The notes: generated from the letters alone by a model not told the origin. Shown: positions 20,515 through 30,690, counted from the stretch's first letter. The stretch is 64,000 nt of DNA from Vombatus ursinus (GCF_900497805.2 NW_020940358.1:23162200-23226199), one strand, 5' to 3'. Numbers and translations are program-made.

Positions 20515-21030
20515 ATTTTCTTATCTCTTTTCCAGGCATAAGTTTGATCATTACAGTTGCATTGTCCAGTTTTTTCTTCTCTTCTCTTCTCTTCTCTTCT
20601 CTTCTCTTCTCTTGTCTTCTCCCCTTTCCTCCCCTCCCATCACCTCCTCTCCCCTCCCTTCCCCTCTCCTCTTCCTTTTTGTTTTTTCCATTTATATTCC
20701 TATAGTCATTGTGAATATATTATTTTACTTGTTCTGCTCAATTCATTTTGCATCAGCTCATATAAGTCCTTTTAGGCTTCTTTGAACTCCTCATTTTAAT
20801 TATTTCTTATGGCACAGTAAAATTTTATGATATTCATGTGCCACAATTTGTTTACTTCTTCCCCAATTGATGAGCATCTACTTTGCTTTGATACCACAAA
20901 AAAAGTGTTGCTATGAATTCTTTGGTGTATATGGGTTTATGCCTGGCAGTGGAATCTCTGCGACAAAGGGGATAAACATTTTAGTCATTTTTTAAGCTTT
21001 AGGTCTTTACTATGGAGTATTTTAATTAAT
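20515..21030 (-). mobile_element. Older L1 3' fragment with a (TCTTC)n expansion
   Basis: TATAGTCATTGTGAATATAT, TTGCATCAGCTCATATAAGT, CCCCAATTGATGAGCATCTA. A TCTTC and CT-rich expansion lies at 20570-20690 within the 3' UTR part. More diverged than its neighbour at 19530-20465. Confidence 0.8.
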
Positions 21031-21034
21031 TCAG

Positions 21035-21072
21035 GGCCGGTTTTCTATTCACTGCGCCACCGAGCTGCCCCA
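21035..21072 (-). mobile_element. Orphan head of a marsupial SINE
   Basis: TTCACTGCGCCACCGAGCTG then CCCC is only the 5' tRNA-like head, antisense. Retroposed SINEs are normally 5'-truncated, so a head without a body points to a later deletion or a chimeric event. Confidence 0.7.
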
Positions 21073-21479
21073 TACTCAGCTTTTATAAGGAGGGAAGGTG
21101 TATTTAACGATGTGATAAATAGGTAGGTGATGTAGCCTTACAATGTACTGGGCCCCCAAATCCAGAGAGGTTTCTCTATCTCTCAGTAAGCTAAGTTGAA
21201 GAAAGTGCAACTGGATATGCAAACCATTATTGTTAATAGCATAGAGTTAAATTTAACAACAATAACAGAGGGTCAGAAAGAGTCTCACCACTCAAAAGTG
21301 TAATTCCATTATTTAAAATAAAACTGGAGGAAATCCACTAGATCATGGGGTGAATTCTCTAGGGAAGATTTGCATAACAATATGAGCAAACATCACCCAG
21401 GATGAAAAGGCATAGAGAAATTTGATAGGTGCTGATGGAAGAAGTACCTATGTTAGTGAGATTAAAGATCCACTGAAGT
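21073..21479. other. No recognised feature
   Basis: AT-rich sequence between a SINE head and a trinucleotide repeat. No family assigned. Confidence 0.45.
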
Positions 21480-21535
21480 AATAGTAGTAGTAATAATGAC
21501 AATGATGATGACAATAACAACAATAAATAATAAAT
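21480..21535. repeat. Degenerate trinucleotide repeat (TAG/AAT/GAC)
   Basis: AATAGTAGTAGTAATAATGA followed by similar interrupted triplets. Confidence 0.8.
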
Positions 21536-21547
21536 ATTTGTTCCCTT

Positions 21548-21798
21548 ACCACCATCTTCCAAACTTTATGAAGTGCTTTAAAGTTTCAAAGTTCTTTACA
21601 TATATTTTCTCATTTTATCCTCACATCAGTCCTGGGAGGTAAATGCTATTATTATCCCAATTTTACAGATGCAGAAACTGAGGCAGATAAAAGTTAAGTA
21701 ACTTGTCCAGTTTCACACAGCTAGTAAAATGTCTGAGGCAGGATTTGAAGTCAAATCTTCTGTGATTACAAGTCTAGCCTTTTAGCCACCTAGCTGCC
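21548..21798 (-). mobile_element. tRNA-headed CORE-SINE (MIR/THER-like), near full length
   Basis: TTCTTTACATATATTTTCTC, TTTTATCCTCACATCAGTCC, TGTCCAGTTTCACACAGCTA, ending with the head AGCCACCTAGCTGCCTC. Same architecture as 14380-14650, opposite strand. Confidence 0.85.
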
Positions 21799-21802
21799 TC
21801 AG

Positions 21803-21912
21803 TAACAAAACAGATGGGAAAGCTGGGGCACAGAGATTAGATAATATGCCTAAGGTTTCTTAGCATCTGGGTTACCAAAGAGAATCCAAGTATCCTAACC
21901 CTGTCCTCTGAA
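21803..21912 (-). mobile_element. MIR-family fragment
   Basis: GATGGGAAAGCTGGGGCACA and ATATGCCTAAGGTTTC. Confidence 0.6.
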
Positions 21913-22029
21913 GGGCAGACTAAGTTTACAAATGCAGCCTCCTTACTAGGTATGGACAACTGCATATGTAGATCATTGTGAACCAAAATGTCTCCATGCA
22001 CAGAGGGACCTACCTTACCATATCACCAA

Positions 22030-22350
22030 AAAGATCCTCCACTCAGTTATCAAAATGATCTTCCTAAACACAGCTCTAACCCATTCGGTAAAATCCAGCG
22101 GTTCCTCTTCTGTTTGGCTTTCAAAGTCCTTTATGACTCGGCCTCTTTCCACCCTCATTTATTCTGTGTTTATCTTGTTGGTACAGTGTTGTTTGCATGT
22201 TGTCTCCCCCGTTAGATTTTGAGCTTCTTTGGTTGTGAGAGTTGGGACTGTACCTTAAGTCTTACCTTGTATCTTTATGCTTAGCACTGTGCCAGGCACA
22301 GAGAAGGTACTCTATAAATGTTAATTGACTGCCAGTTGACTGAATGAATA
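22030..22350 (+). mobile_element. L2 LINE 3' end
   Basis: TTCGGTAAAATCCAGCGGTT, TTTGGCTTTCAAAGTCCTTT, GTTAGATTTTGAGCTTCTTT, AGCACTGTGCCAGGCACAGA, GTTGACTGAATGAATA. Confidence 0.8.
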
Positions 22351-22364
22351 TATTCCTGACATGA

Positions 22365-22805
22365 ATAATTTATTTCAATTGAATGAGAAAAGGTATTATT
22401 GTCTCCATTTTACATATAAGGAAACTGAGGCTCATAGGAAATAAACTGAATTGCTGAAAGTCGCAGAGCCAATGAATGGCAGAAGATGGCTAGGAACTTT
22501 GGTTCTCAGACTCCAAGCCCAATTAATTTTTTTCCAATTCACTATCCTAGGCTTTCTTTTTCCGTTTTTTATCTTGCCAAAATTTCTATTGCTGTCTACA
22601 TGCCATATGTCCTAGAGGTTTCCGGTTAATTCACTGCACAAAAATGATTCCAATTTATAATATAAATGTATTTATAGCAATCTGCTTCTGATGGAGTCTT
22701 GTGCTTAGGCAGCTAAGAACATTAGTATTGGAAGGGACCTTGTCAGTCGCTCGATCTGACCTCTCTTTTTACAGAGAAGGGCACTGAGATACAGAAAAGG
22801 GAAAC
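22365..22805 (-). mobile_element. MIR-family fragments (22365-22545 and 22715-22805)
   Basis: ATAAGGAAACTGAGGCTCAT and GTATTGGAAGGGACCTTGTC. The 170 bases between them are unassigned. Confidence 0.65.
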
Positions 22806-23435
22806 GATGCAGGACAGTTAGTCCAGACCATTTCCTCCAGAAGGAGGAAGGATGACAGGTAGAGAGAAATAGCTAGGATGACTGAACAATCCCGAAGGGC
22901 ATCATCCCTGACACCAAAAGAATTCCAACAACTCCCGTATACATTCTACTCATGACTGGTACCTTAAAAGGTGCTGGGCATCTGCTTAACCTAGACGGCA
23001 TATTTGTAAAAGGTTCTAGCTCCCTTTAACTATCGCATAGACCATAACTACCTCTGGCTGCTTACCAACTTCCTTTCCAGTTCTGGACTGAGCAGATTTC
23101 TTGTTTTTTATTATTCATGTTGCTTCATTTCCTAGAACTAGAACAAGCTCGTGACCATGACTTGAGAGTTGCGTTGAGTTGGAAGCATATGTCTCCTTGT
23201 ATCCTGTTGTATGTTGGTGTTTGTTTGTGTATGTGACTGGTGGTTTGCATGCTATTAAAAACCCAGTAGGGAGATTAGTGATGGCTATGACTGCATTTCT
23301 GAAGTTCCTTGATATCCAGATCTAGACGAATGCAGGAAATATCTGGTTTAAGGTTATACATGGAGTCAGTGGTAAAATCTGGACTAGAGCTTTGATTGCT
23401 AGCTAGAGATGAAGTTGCAATGAAACACTTAAGAA
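22806..23435. other. No recognised feature
   Basis: About 600 bases of mixed composition without a repeat I can name. A weak antisense MIR trace (TACATGGAGTCAGTGG) lies near 23360. Confidence 0.45.
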
Positions 23436-23439
23436 ACAA

Positions 23440-23610
23440 AGTGAACTAATCCAACAGCCTTGTGTCTGTGCAGAGGAGGAAACAGAGGCACACAGAGAAG
23501 ATTGCCTTGTCAAAGGTCCCACATAGAGTTAGTGGCATAGTTGACATTCATCCCTAGCTGTCTCCTGACTTGAAGTCCAGTGATCCATTGACCATCATGC
23601 TTCCTCTCCT
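23440..23610 (-). mobile_element. MIR-family SINE
   Basis: GAGGAAACAGAGGCACACAG, CTTGTCAAAGGTCCCACATA, TGACTTGAAGTCCAGTGATC. Confidence 0.75.
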
Positions 23611-23654
23611 GAAATATCTGCTTCCTTCCATGTCCACCCTCCACTCCCCAAGTG

Positions 23655-23928
23655 GTCTCTGATTTCCTAGCACTTTGGGCTCCTCATATTCATACTTGCA
23701 TGATAACTATTTATACATCGATCACGTCTCCCCTACTAGATTGATCTCCTGAAGGGCAAAGGTCGTGTCTTATTTATCTTTGCATCCCTGTTAGTACCTG
23801 AATTATCCAATTGATCTTCAAAATGCAGAATTGGCTGCCTCAGGAGGTAATGAGTTCCCTGTCTTTAGAGGTCTTCAAGCAGAGGCTGGATGACTGTTTG
23901 CTGGGGATGTTGTAGAGAGGATTAATGT
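23655..23928 (+). mobile_element. L2 3' fragment followed by L3/CR1 3' fragment
   Basis: L2 (23655-23818): CCCCTACTAGATTGATCTCC and TTATCTTTGCATCCCTG. L3 (23825-23928): TTGGCTGCCTCAGGAGGTAA, GTCTTCAAGCAGAGGCTGGA, TGGGGATGTTGTAGAGAGGA. Confidence 0.75.
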
Positions 23929-24114
23929 TAGTACTAGCTCACATTTCTATGGTGCCTTAAGTCCTGTTTCAGCAAGGAGCAGCTCAGCATCTTGTATGCC
24001 TTTGTCCAAAGGTCAGATGCCTCTATCAGGGAAGATTATCTGACAGGTGTACAGCTTTAAGAGGGATGCATATGGTGAGGGATGAAGTGAGGGAAGAAGG
24101 ATACACTCTGTCTA

Positions 24115-24590
24115 GCTAGCCACATCAGCAATGCAGCATAGCTTAGCAGACAGGGAAATGGCCTCAAGGCAGGAAGGTCTGGGTTCGAGTCCTACCTCTA
24201 ACATATACTTGCTTAGTCATTTAACTTCCCAGTGCTTCCACACAACTCACAAAGGAGATAAGTTGCAGAAAAGTTACTAAGCTGCATGGTTAAAGAGAAT
24301 TTCTTCATGTAGTTCTCTGTATCAGTGAAACTATAGATCCAGTCCCTATCTATAGCTAAGGCTTAGTGCTTTCCTCAAAACAATTCTGAGGAAGGTAATA
24401 CATCCATATTTTATATCCATCTTTATATCTATATCTTACAGATATAGATACTGAGGCTCTGATTAGTGAAGTGACTTGCTCAAGATCGCACAGCTAGTAA
24501 AGATATCTTTGGTGGCAGAACCAGGACTTAAATCCTCGTCTTCTGACATTTAGTCAAATGCTCACTCTGCCATGCCAGATTTTTGCTTTA
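24115..24590. mobile_element. MIR (+) at 24115-24240 and MIR (-) at 24400-24590
   Basis: GGTCTGGGTTCGAGTCCTAC marks the sense copy. GACTTGCTCAAGATCGCACA and GCAGAACCAGGACTTAAATC mark the antisense copy. The spacer is unassigned. Confidence 0.75.
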
Positions 24591-24659
24591 GTTCAGGTAC
24601 TGGCTAAAACAGATGACCTCAGAGCTCCCTTCCAGCTAGGTGATTCTCTGATCCTGTCA

Positions 24660-25200
24660 CTCTGTGACCAGGAGCTCCGCCACTCAACTGAGGAAGAGTT
24701 ATTGTAGGGCTTGAATATCTCTCTGAGTGCTGAAAGAGTCAAAGAGACCTAGGGGATAAAACTTGAGCTTTTCCCCAGGGCTTCGCATTAGATTCTATTC
24801 TGCTTTTCTGGTTTATGCCAGATGTGGCTGAATTCCAATGGCAAGTCAAATATCTCTGGTGAAGGGAGATGCACAGCTGTATATCTGAATTTCCTTCCCT
24901 CCAGAAACTGACCAAATGAGACTCAGATGGAAACAGTAGAAGAATAGCTGATTAAAATTAAAAGTTGCTAATTCAGGAGAAATATTTGATGTGCTTTTCT
25001 TGAATCTGCTTGTAATGAAGATTCACAGAATCCTTCATTTACTGGGTGTGTTTTTGCTTGTTTAAGGGACCTAGCTTTTTTTCCTCTCTCATTCTCTGCC
25101 TGGGCTATTCTTGGAAAATGAGTGTATACAGTGTGATGAAACATGTGGTAAGGGCGTTGCAGATGCAGACAGAGCCTCATTAATCAGAGCAGTCATGCCA
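24660..25200. other. No recognised feature
   Basis: About 540 bases without a named repeat. A weak MIR tail (AGAGCTCCCTTCCAGCTAGG) just precedes it. Could contain unique or conserved non-coding sequence. Confidence 0.45.
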
Positions 25201-25204
25201 GATG

Positions 25205-25405
25205 AATAGTATAGATCCTGGAATTTTGAATCTTAGAGATCTTCTAAGTCAAGCTCCACATTTTCCAGGTAGGGAAATCAAGACCCAAGGAGCTTCATTC
25301 TATTTCCACCTCTTCCACTAACATGCTGTGTGTGTGACCTTGGACAAATCCCTTCCCTTCTCTGGTCCTTTTTCCCTAGCTCTAAAATGAGGGGTTTGGT
25401 CTAGA
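25205..25405. mobile_element. MIR (-) then MIR (+), head to head
   Basis: Antisense TGGAATTTTGAATCTTAGAG (25205-25300), then sense GTGTGTGACCTTGGACAAAT and TAAAATGAGGGGTTTGGTCT (25301-25405). Confidence 0.65.
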
Positions 25406-25407
25406 TC

Positions 25408-25560
25408 AGGGGTGGGGAACCTCTGGCCTTGAGGCCACATGTGACCCTCTAGATCCTCAAGTGTGGCCCTTTGACTGAATCCAAACTTCACAGAACAAAT
25501 CCTCTTGATAAAATTATTTGTTCTGTAAAATTTGGACTCAGTCCAGTATCTAGATTTTAT
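25408..25560 (+). mobile_element. hAT-type MITE
   Basis: CAGGGGTGGGGAACCTCTGG, GGCCACATGTGACCCTCTAG, AACTTCACAGAACAAATCC, then inverted inner sequence ATTTGTTCTGTAAAATTTGG. This shows the palindromic plan of the family. The right terminus is lost. Confidence 0.75.
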
Positions 25561-25574
25561 CAAAATACAGTTAT

Positions 25575-25850
25575 CAAAATGTTTTTTTTTTAAATAAGTT
25601 CATGGACCCCAGGTTAAGGAGCTTTGGACTATATTATATCTAAGTTGTTTTCCAGCTCAAAAATCTTATGCCCTAGGTTCTCTATTCTTGGGTCCGGCAC
25701 TAACTCACTATGTAACCTTGGATAAGTCCTTGGTAATCCTATGTATTATATTTTTATGCAATTAAAAACAACATTCTGAGAAAGGGGTCCATATGTTTTA
25801 CCAGACTGTCAAAGAGGACCATGACCCCTAAAAGGTTTGAGGGGATTAGA
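25575..25850. mobile_element. Second hAT-like element type, two pieces
   Basis: AAGTTCATGGACCCCAGGTT (25590-25610) is an antisense left end. GGGGTCCATATGTTTTACCA and CTGTCAAAGAGGACCATGAC (25785-25830) are a sense right half. Together they match the fuller copy at 33207-33413. A MIR scrap separates them. Confidence 0.6.
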
Positions 25851-25854
25851 CTAG

Positions 25855-26045
25855 ATAAGGGGCTTATCCATCATTACGTGGCTAACCAGCAGAGCCGATA
25901 TTTAAACTAATCTTTTTTTTTTTAACCAGAACCAGGTTTTTGAACCAGAGTGGCTCTTTTTACTACATCCCCTAACTCCTGGGCCAGTACAGTTTTCAAT
26001 TGCCTGTTTTCTAAGGGAAAAGTTATCCATGGATTAAACTGATTT
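25855..26045 (-). mobile_element. MIR-family remnants
   Basis: GTGGCTAACCAGCAGAGCCG and TTTGAACCAGAGTGGCTC; diverged. Confidence 0.5.
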
Positions 26046-26068
26046 GAGAGCCCATCTTCAAGTCACTT

Positions 26069-26306
26069 GGGGCATCTATGGGGCACAGTGGATAGAGCTG
26101 GGACCTGGAGTCAGGAAAACCTGAGTTCAAATCTGGCCTCAGACACTTACTAGGTGTGTGACCCTGGACAAGTTACTTAACCCTATTTGCCCGAGTTTCC
26201 TTATTTGTAAAATGTACTGGAGAAGGAAATGGCAAACGGCTCCAGTATCTTTGTCAAGAAAACACCAAATGGGGTCACAAAGAGTCCTACGTGACCGAAT
26301 AACAGC
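26069..26306 (+). mobile_element. tRNA-headed SINE with RTE-type 3' tail
   Basis: Head GGCACAGTGGATAGAGCTGG, GTTCAAATCTGGCCTCAGAC, TAGGTGTGTGACCCTGGACA, then GGAGAAGGAAATGGCAAACG and the tail GGGGTCACAAAGAGTCC, ending CGTGACCGAATAACAGCAAC. This tail resembles the RTE/BovB 3' end used by ruminant BovB-driven SINEs, so mobilisation by an RTE is inferred. The short duplication CTTCAAGT flanks it. Confidence 0.85.
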
Positions 26307-26309
26307 AAC

Positions 26310-26800
26310 TTCAAGTGAATCTTTGACTTAGAGTGAATCCCCTGGGACTACTTTTAGCAACCAATCCTTTTGTCTTTGGGCTTACTTGATGCCTGGCTGA
26401 ACGGGTCTGCGGCACAGTTCAGATATGCCACTAGCCTGTGTACACCACATCCTAGGGATTAATAGACAAATATTGGATTCTGGCTTCCTTCTGGCCCTCC
26501 ATTTCCTTAACGGCTCAAACAGTTCAGCTACTTGAGCAGCAGAGCCTATCCTCCGGGTTCGGTTTGTCCCTGGGGAGGCAAACGACATCATTTGCTAGTT
26601 AATAGCTGCAATTGGAGGTACCAGACTTTCCCAACCTTTTCCTGACTGAGAAAAAAGATGTTTAGGAAGTTGAGGTTGAATTCTCTAGCCACCATTCCAG
26701 AGTTGAATTTTCCGGAATTTGGGTGGATGGAAAAGAAAAAAGATCAGGATTTTATTGTTGTAAAATTTCAATGTTCTTCTAGACCAAACTAAAGCTAAAT
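26310..26800. other. Unassigned, apparently unique sequence
   Basis: About 490 bases with no named repeat, more CpGs than the surroundings (AACGGCTCAAAC, CCGGGTTCGG, AAACGACATC) and a homeobox-like GCTAGTTAATAGCTGCAATT near 26595. It could be a conserved non-coding element, but only a cross-species alignment could show that. Confidence 0.4.
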
Positions 26801-26805
26801 AGAGA

Positions 26806-26970
26806 AGACAGTGTGGTGCAGTAGAAAAAAAAAAAAACACTGACTTTGGAATCAGGAGACCTGAGTTTGAATCCTGGCTCTAATACTTATGAAGCTGTTT
26901 GATTCCGGCCAATCTCTTTGCCTCTCAAAGCCTCAGTTCTCTCATCTGTAAAAAGACCATTATAAGGAAA
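26806..26970 (+). mobile_element. MIR-like tRNA SINE
   Basis: GTGTGGTGCAGTAG then A13, GGAATCAGGAGACCTGAGTT, GCCTCAGTTCTCTCATCTGT. Confidence 0.8.
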
Positions 26971-27074
26971 GGGCTTTGAAAACCTTGAAGTACTGAGTAG
27001 AAAAAGGAGCTGGGAATCCCTTCTAGAGACCACTGACCAAGTGCTACCCCCGTATCTGTCTGAAGGGCTCTGAT

Positions 27075-27240
27075 TTATAGGGAATTCCTCCTTATGTGGA
27101 GCCTAAATCTGCTTCTTTGGAATGTTCCCCATCAGTCTGCCTCCTAATCTGTATAGTCAAGTCGAAAAAATCATCCACTCCTTCCCCATGCAAATGCTTC
27201 AGGTATTTAAAGAGGGAAGTCTGATCACAAGTGTTCTGTG
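27075..27240 (-). mobile_element. L3/CR1 LINE fragment
   Basis: CTTATGTGGAGCCTAAATCT, GCTTCTTTGGAATGTTCCCC, CAAATGCTTCAGGTATTTAA: the antisense order of the L3 3' region. Confidence 0.65.
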
Positions 27241-27600
27241 TGGGCATCTACCTATTAACTAAATATCCAGCCAGAGCAGATAGATTTTAGTACAGAGCCC
27301 TTATAATGGCATAAAGCTTTCCCTTTAACATAGATATACCCCCCACTAAGAATGGGCATATGTAGTCAAGGAGGTTCACTAATATCACATATTAGATTTA
27401 AACTACCCCTTTCATCTACAGATATAAAAGAAATCCATTAATTTTAACTAATTAATCCTCTCACCACTCTTGGGGAATAGGTAAATAGCAGGTATTAGCA
27501 GGTAGCCTTCTTAGGTTAATAAGGAAGCCAAGGAATAAAGGTGAAAGAATTATGCTGGTCAAGTAGCTAAGGCATTTACAAATTCAGAAATTAAAATGGG
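27241..27600. other. Mostly unassigned; MIR-like trace at the right end
   Basis: AT-rich and unnamed to about 27460. After that ACTCTTGGGGAATAGGTAAA looks like a decayed antisense MIR. Confidence 0.4.
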
Positions 27601-27624
27601 TGGTCCTGACTTTGGGTCCCAAAC

Positions 27625-27735
27625 TCTCTCTCTCTCTTTCTCTCATTTTCCCTCTCTCCTTCTCTCTCTCCCTTCCTCCCTGTCTTCCTCTCCCCCCCCC
27701 CTTCTTCTTCTTCTTCTTCTTCTCTCTCTCTCTGT
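27625..27735. repeat. (CT)n / (CTT)n pyrimidine tract
   Basis: CTCTCTCTCTTTCTCTC, a run of Cs near 27695, then repeated TTC. Confidence 0.95.
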
Positions 27736-27954
27736 TGGAACATGCCACCTTTCTCTGTGGCAAGACAGGTGGAGAGGACTCATTAACACTACTGTTATCA
27801 TGAATTAATATTTATCGGGTTCAAGGCTCCAATTAAGTCACAGTAGGCTGTTAAATGCTTTCTTAAATTCAGAGGGAAATGGTTTATTTTGTTTCCCACC
27901 AACAGAAACACACACACATATGTATAACATTACAGCAGAAAAGGACCATAGAAC

Positions 27955-28130
27955 ATAACAACTCAGACTGTTACAACTGGAAGGGACATTAGAAATAGTT
28001 TGGTTAAACTTCATCATTTTACAGATGAAAAAATTGAAATGCAGAGGGAGAAGCAACTTTCCCAATGTGCATGGGTTGGTGGCAGAGTCAAGAACCCAGG
28101 TCTCCTGATTCCCAACCTAGCACTTTTTTT
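27955..28130 (-). mobile_element. MIR-family SINE
   Basis: GTTACAACTGGAAGGGACAT, CATTTTACAGATGAAAAAAT, GGCAGAGTCAAGAACCCAGG. Confidence 0.8.
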
Positions 28131-28597
28131 GTTACATTACTTCCTATATTCTTCTGTTTGGAAAGGCCATATCACAGGAATAGCTCAAAAAGTCTTCCGT
28201 GCCACATGCAAAGATTTTGTATTTACGGAATTGACCCTAGGATTCAGAAGGAATCAGAAGGAAGTGGGAGCCCACATAAAACAGGCCTCATCTCATATGG
28301 AGTGAGCTAAAAATCTTTCTGCACCCAGGTAGGAATGATGATGTATACTTGTGTGTCCTCAAAGATATGAAACTTTGGTCAGCATTTATTATAATTTAAG
28401 CAAGAATAAGAAATGCATCTCTTGATGTAGGGACTCATTTGCCTGTCATCAGAGCACTGGCATTTTGGATTCATATATGCAACCAGGGACCAAAAGGGAT
28501 ATTGGGATGGAATTGAAAAAGGACATTCATGATTGGATTAAAATGGGTCTAGACTTAAAAGTTACCAAATTGATCATTCTATTTCAAACTTTTTCTA
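28131..28597. other. No recognised feature
   Basis: Mixed-composition sequence. Overlapping frames of 80-100 codons start near 28000 inside the MIR and carry no recognisable domain. Confidence 0.45.
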
Positions 28598-28800
28598 GAG
28601 GTAGCACTGCACAGTGGAAAGAATGATGAATTGGCTGATGGGCAAATTTTGCTTTAGACCAGTCTCAACCATTAACTTGCTCTGTGGCCTTGGTAAAGTC
28701 TTTTCTTCCTTGAGCCTCATTTTCTTCCTCTGTAAAATGAAGGGAGTAGACAAGCTAAGAACTGAGGCCTTTTCTATCTCTTAAAGGTCAACATATCCCG
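28598..28800 (+). mobile_element. MIR-family SINE
   Basis: AGGTAGCACTGCACAGTGGA, GCTCTGTGGCCTTGGTAAAG, TCTTCCTCTGTAAAATGAAG. Confidence 0.8.
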
Positions 28801-29025
28801 GGTTTTGTATGAGGATGAGGTTAGAGGTGACGATGGCTGGAGAGAAGGAAGTGAGTCATACCAAGTTCTTAGGCCTTCAGATCAGGAGAATAACATCTTG
28901 TAACGTAGCTGACCCATGATTAGACAAACCACAGAAAGGGCAGAAATGCATGTCCCAAACTCTTTAAAGGTACAGATTGTTTTCTACTTGCTTGTATCCA
29001 TTGCTTGTGATTGGCACTGGGCTGT

Positions 29026-29240
29026 TGTGGACTCAGAGATTCTCAAGGTTGAAAATGACTTTAAAGGTCATGTGTTCCAACTTTTATCCAAAACATGAAT
29101 TCCCTCTGGAACATCACTGGCAAGTAATCACCTCCCCCGCCCCTCTACCCCTTGACATGAACAATTCAAATACAGTTGTAAGAAATACCACATGGACATT
29201 TCTGTTTGATCCATAAAGTGATAATTTGGAGGAGATTTTA
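29026..29240 (-). mobile_element. L3/CR1 3' end
   Basis: CAGAGATTCTCAAGGTTGAA, TTTAAAGGTCATGTGTTCCA, AAACATGAATTCCCTCTGGA, ACATCACTGGCAAGTAATCA. This mirrors the terminal block of the L3 copy at the window start. Confidence 0.6.
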
Positions 29241-29361
29241 GATTGGAATTCAAGTGGAGAAGTGAAAGGCAAAAGTCAGAGGAGAAAAAGATATTGTTGC
29301 CAAAAGAGGAATAAAGGCATAGAAAAAAAATTAACTGTCTATGCTGGTATCTGGAATAAAG

Positions 29362-29550
29362 TTCATAGGATCATGACCCTAGAAGGTACCTCAAAGGTCA
29401 TTTGGTCCAATCCCCTCATTTTACCGATAAAAAAACTAAGGCCTAGGGAGATTAAGTTAATTTCCCAGTGCCTCACAGGTAGTAAATGGTAGAGTCAGGA
29501 TTTCAAACCCGAATCCTTTGTAGTATACCGCATCGCCTCCTACTGCATTG
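29362..29550 (-). mobile_element. MIR-family SINE
   Basis: CATTTGGTCCAATCCCCTCA, AAACTAAGGCCTAGGGAGAT, GTAGAGTCAGGATTTCAAAC. Confidence 0.8.
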
Positions 29551-29608
29551 TCTACTACATGGAAATATCAGAAATTAAGGCCATTCCTGCCAACTCCCAA
29601 CGTATTTG

Positions 29609-29794
29609 TTTTTTGTTGTTGTTGTTGTTGTTGTTGTTTTTTGGGGGGTTTTTTGGCTAGGCAATGGGGGTTAAGTGACTTGCCCAGGGTCACACAGCTA
29701 GTAAGTGTTATGTGTCTAAGACTGGATTTGAACTCAGGTCCTCCTGACTCCAGGGCCAGTGCTCTATCCACTGCGCCACCTAGCTGCCCCACCC
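29609..29794 (-). mobile_element. Marsupial tRNA-headed SINE with (GTT)n-expanded tail
   Basis: Tail TTTTTGTTGTTGTTG, body AGTGACTTGCCCAGGGTCAC, CAGGTCCTCCTGACTCCAGG, head CCACTGCGCCACCTAGCTGC. A perfect 13-base duplication, CCCAACGTATTTG, lies at 29596-29608 and 29795-29807. A frame across it is an artefact. Confidence 0.96.
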
Positions 29795-29824
29795 CCCAAC
29801 GTATTTGAATAGGGATGACGACTG

Positions 29825-30005
29825 GACCTGTGATTTCACTGTTACAGGGAAATCCCAGATGAGGGGACTAATGGAGGTCAGCCCTTTCTCTGCAACTTTT
29901 AGTCTTGGAAAGTTATTCACAGTATCTAGAAATTAAATGACTGGTCAAGTTCACCCAGCTAGTCTGTGTCAGAATCATGACTTGAACCCAAGTCTCCAGG
30001 CTTTG
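29825..30005 (-). mobile_element. CORE-SINE with extended body
   Basis: GGACCTGTGATTTCACTGTT, TGCAACTTTTAGTCTTGGAA, GTGTCAGAATCATGACTTGA. Same family as 8850, 46326 and 51895. Confidence 0.65.
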
Positions 30006-30057
30006 AAGGGAAAGAGAGTGGGCTGTGATGGATACTTTAGTAAGTGTAACGCAGGTG

Positions 30058-30450
30058 CTCAATAATTAGAGAAATGCAAATTAAGCAATTCTGAGGTTCT
30101 ACTTTATGCCTATCAGACTAGCAGAATTGACAAAAAAAGAAAATGACAAATGTTGGTTGAGCTGTGATGAAACAGGCACATTTAATACATTGTTGTTGGA
30201 GCTATGAATTGGTCCAGCAGCCAGGGGTGGAGAACCTGCAGCCTCGAGGTTACATGTGGTCCTCTAGGTCCTTAATTGCGCCCCTTTGACTGAATCCAAA
30301 CTTTGCAGAACAAATGCAAGTTCCCCACCCCCGGTCCAGTCATTCTGGAAAGCAATTTGTAACTAAGTCCCCAAAGTTACTAAATTGTGAATAACCCCTA
30401 GCCCAATGATACCACTGCTAGACCCAGGTCCCAAATATATAAAATAAAAT
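30058..30450 (+). mobile_element. L1 LINE ORF2 fragment, plus strand
   Basis: TTAGAGAAATGCAAATTAAG, GACAAATGTTGGTTGAGCTG, TTGTTGGAGCTATGAATTGG, CATTCTGGAAAGCAATTTGT, CAATGATACCACTGCTAGAC. These encode the ORF2 C-terminal region in the sense direction, with stops. A hAT-type MITE splits it at 30222-30333. Confidence 0.85.
30222..30333 (+). mobile_element. hAT-type MITE inserted in L1
   Basis: CAGGGGTGGAGAACCTGCAG at the left and TTCCCCACCCCCG at the right form terminal inverted repeats. The middle is shortened. The flanks GTCCAGCA and GTCCAGTC suggest a decayed 8-base duplication, as hAT elements make. The insertion post-dates the L1. Confidence 0.8.
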
Positions 30451-30459
30451 TTCAAACTG

Positions 30460-30665
30460 GAAAGATTGTGAAAGATAATCTAGTCAGAACTTGTAATCCT
30501 GTGGAGTGACTTTTTATGTTGTTCTCCATCATTCTTCACAGTTAATTCACTGCCAAAGCCTATCAATTTAGGTGAGTAAAGGAAAATGACTTGGCCCAAG
30601 GTTCCACACATAAATAACAGAATCAGAATTTGAATCCACTGCGTTTTCCATTTTACCAAGTACAT
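30460..30665 (-). mobile_element. MIR-family SINE
   Basis: AAATGACTTGGCCCAAGGTT, AACAGAATCAGAATTTGAAT. Confidence 0.65.
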
Positions 30666-30690
30666 GAATCTGAAGGGAAGTTATTGGTGA

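Noticed and set aside
29548-29808. Frame with Cys run and repeated LRLDLNSGPPDS text
   Set aside because: The LDLNSGPPDS text recurs wherever the marsupial SINE occurs (10659, 11491, 17392). It is translated SINE sequence.
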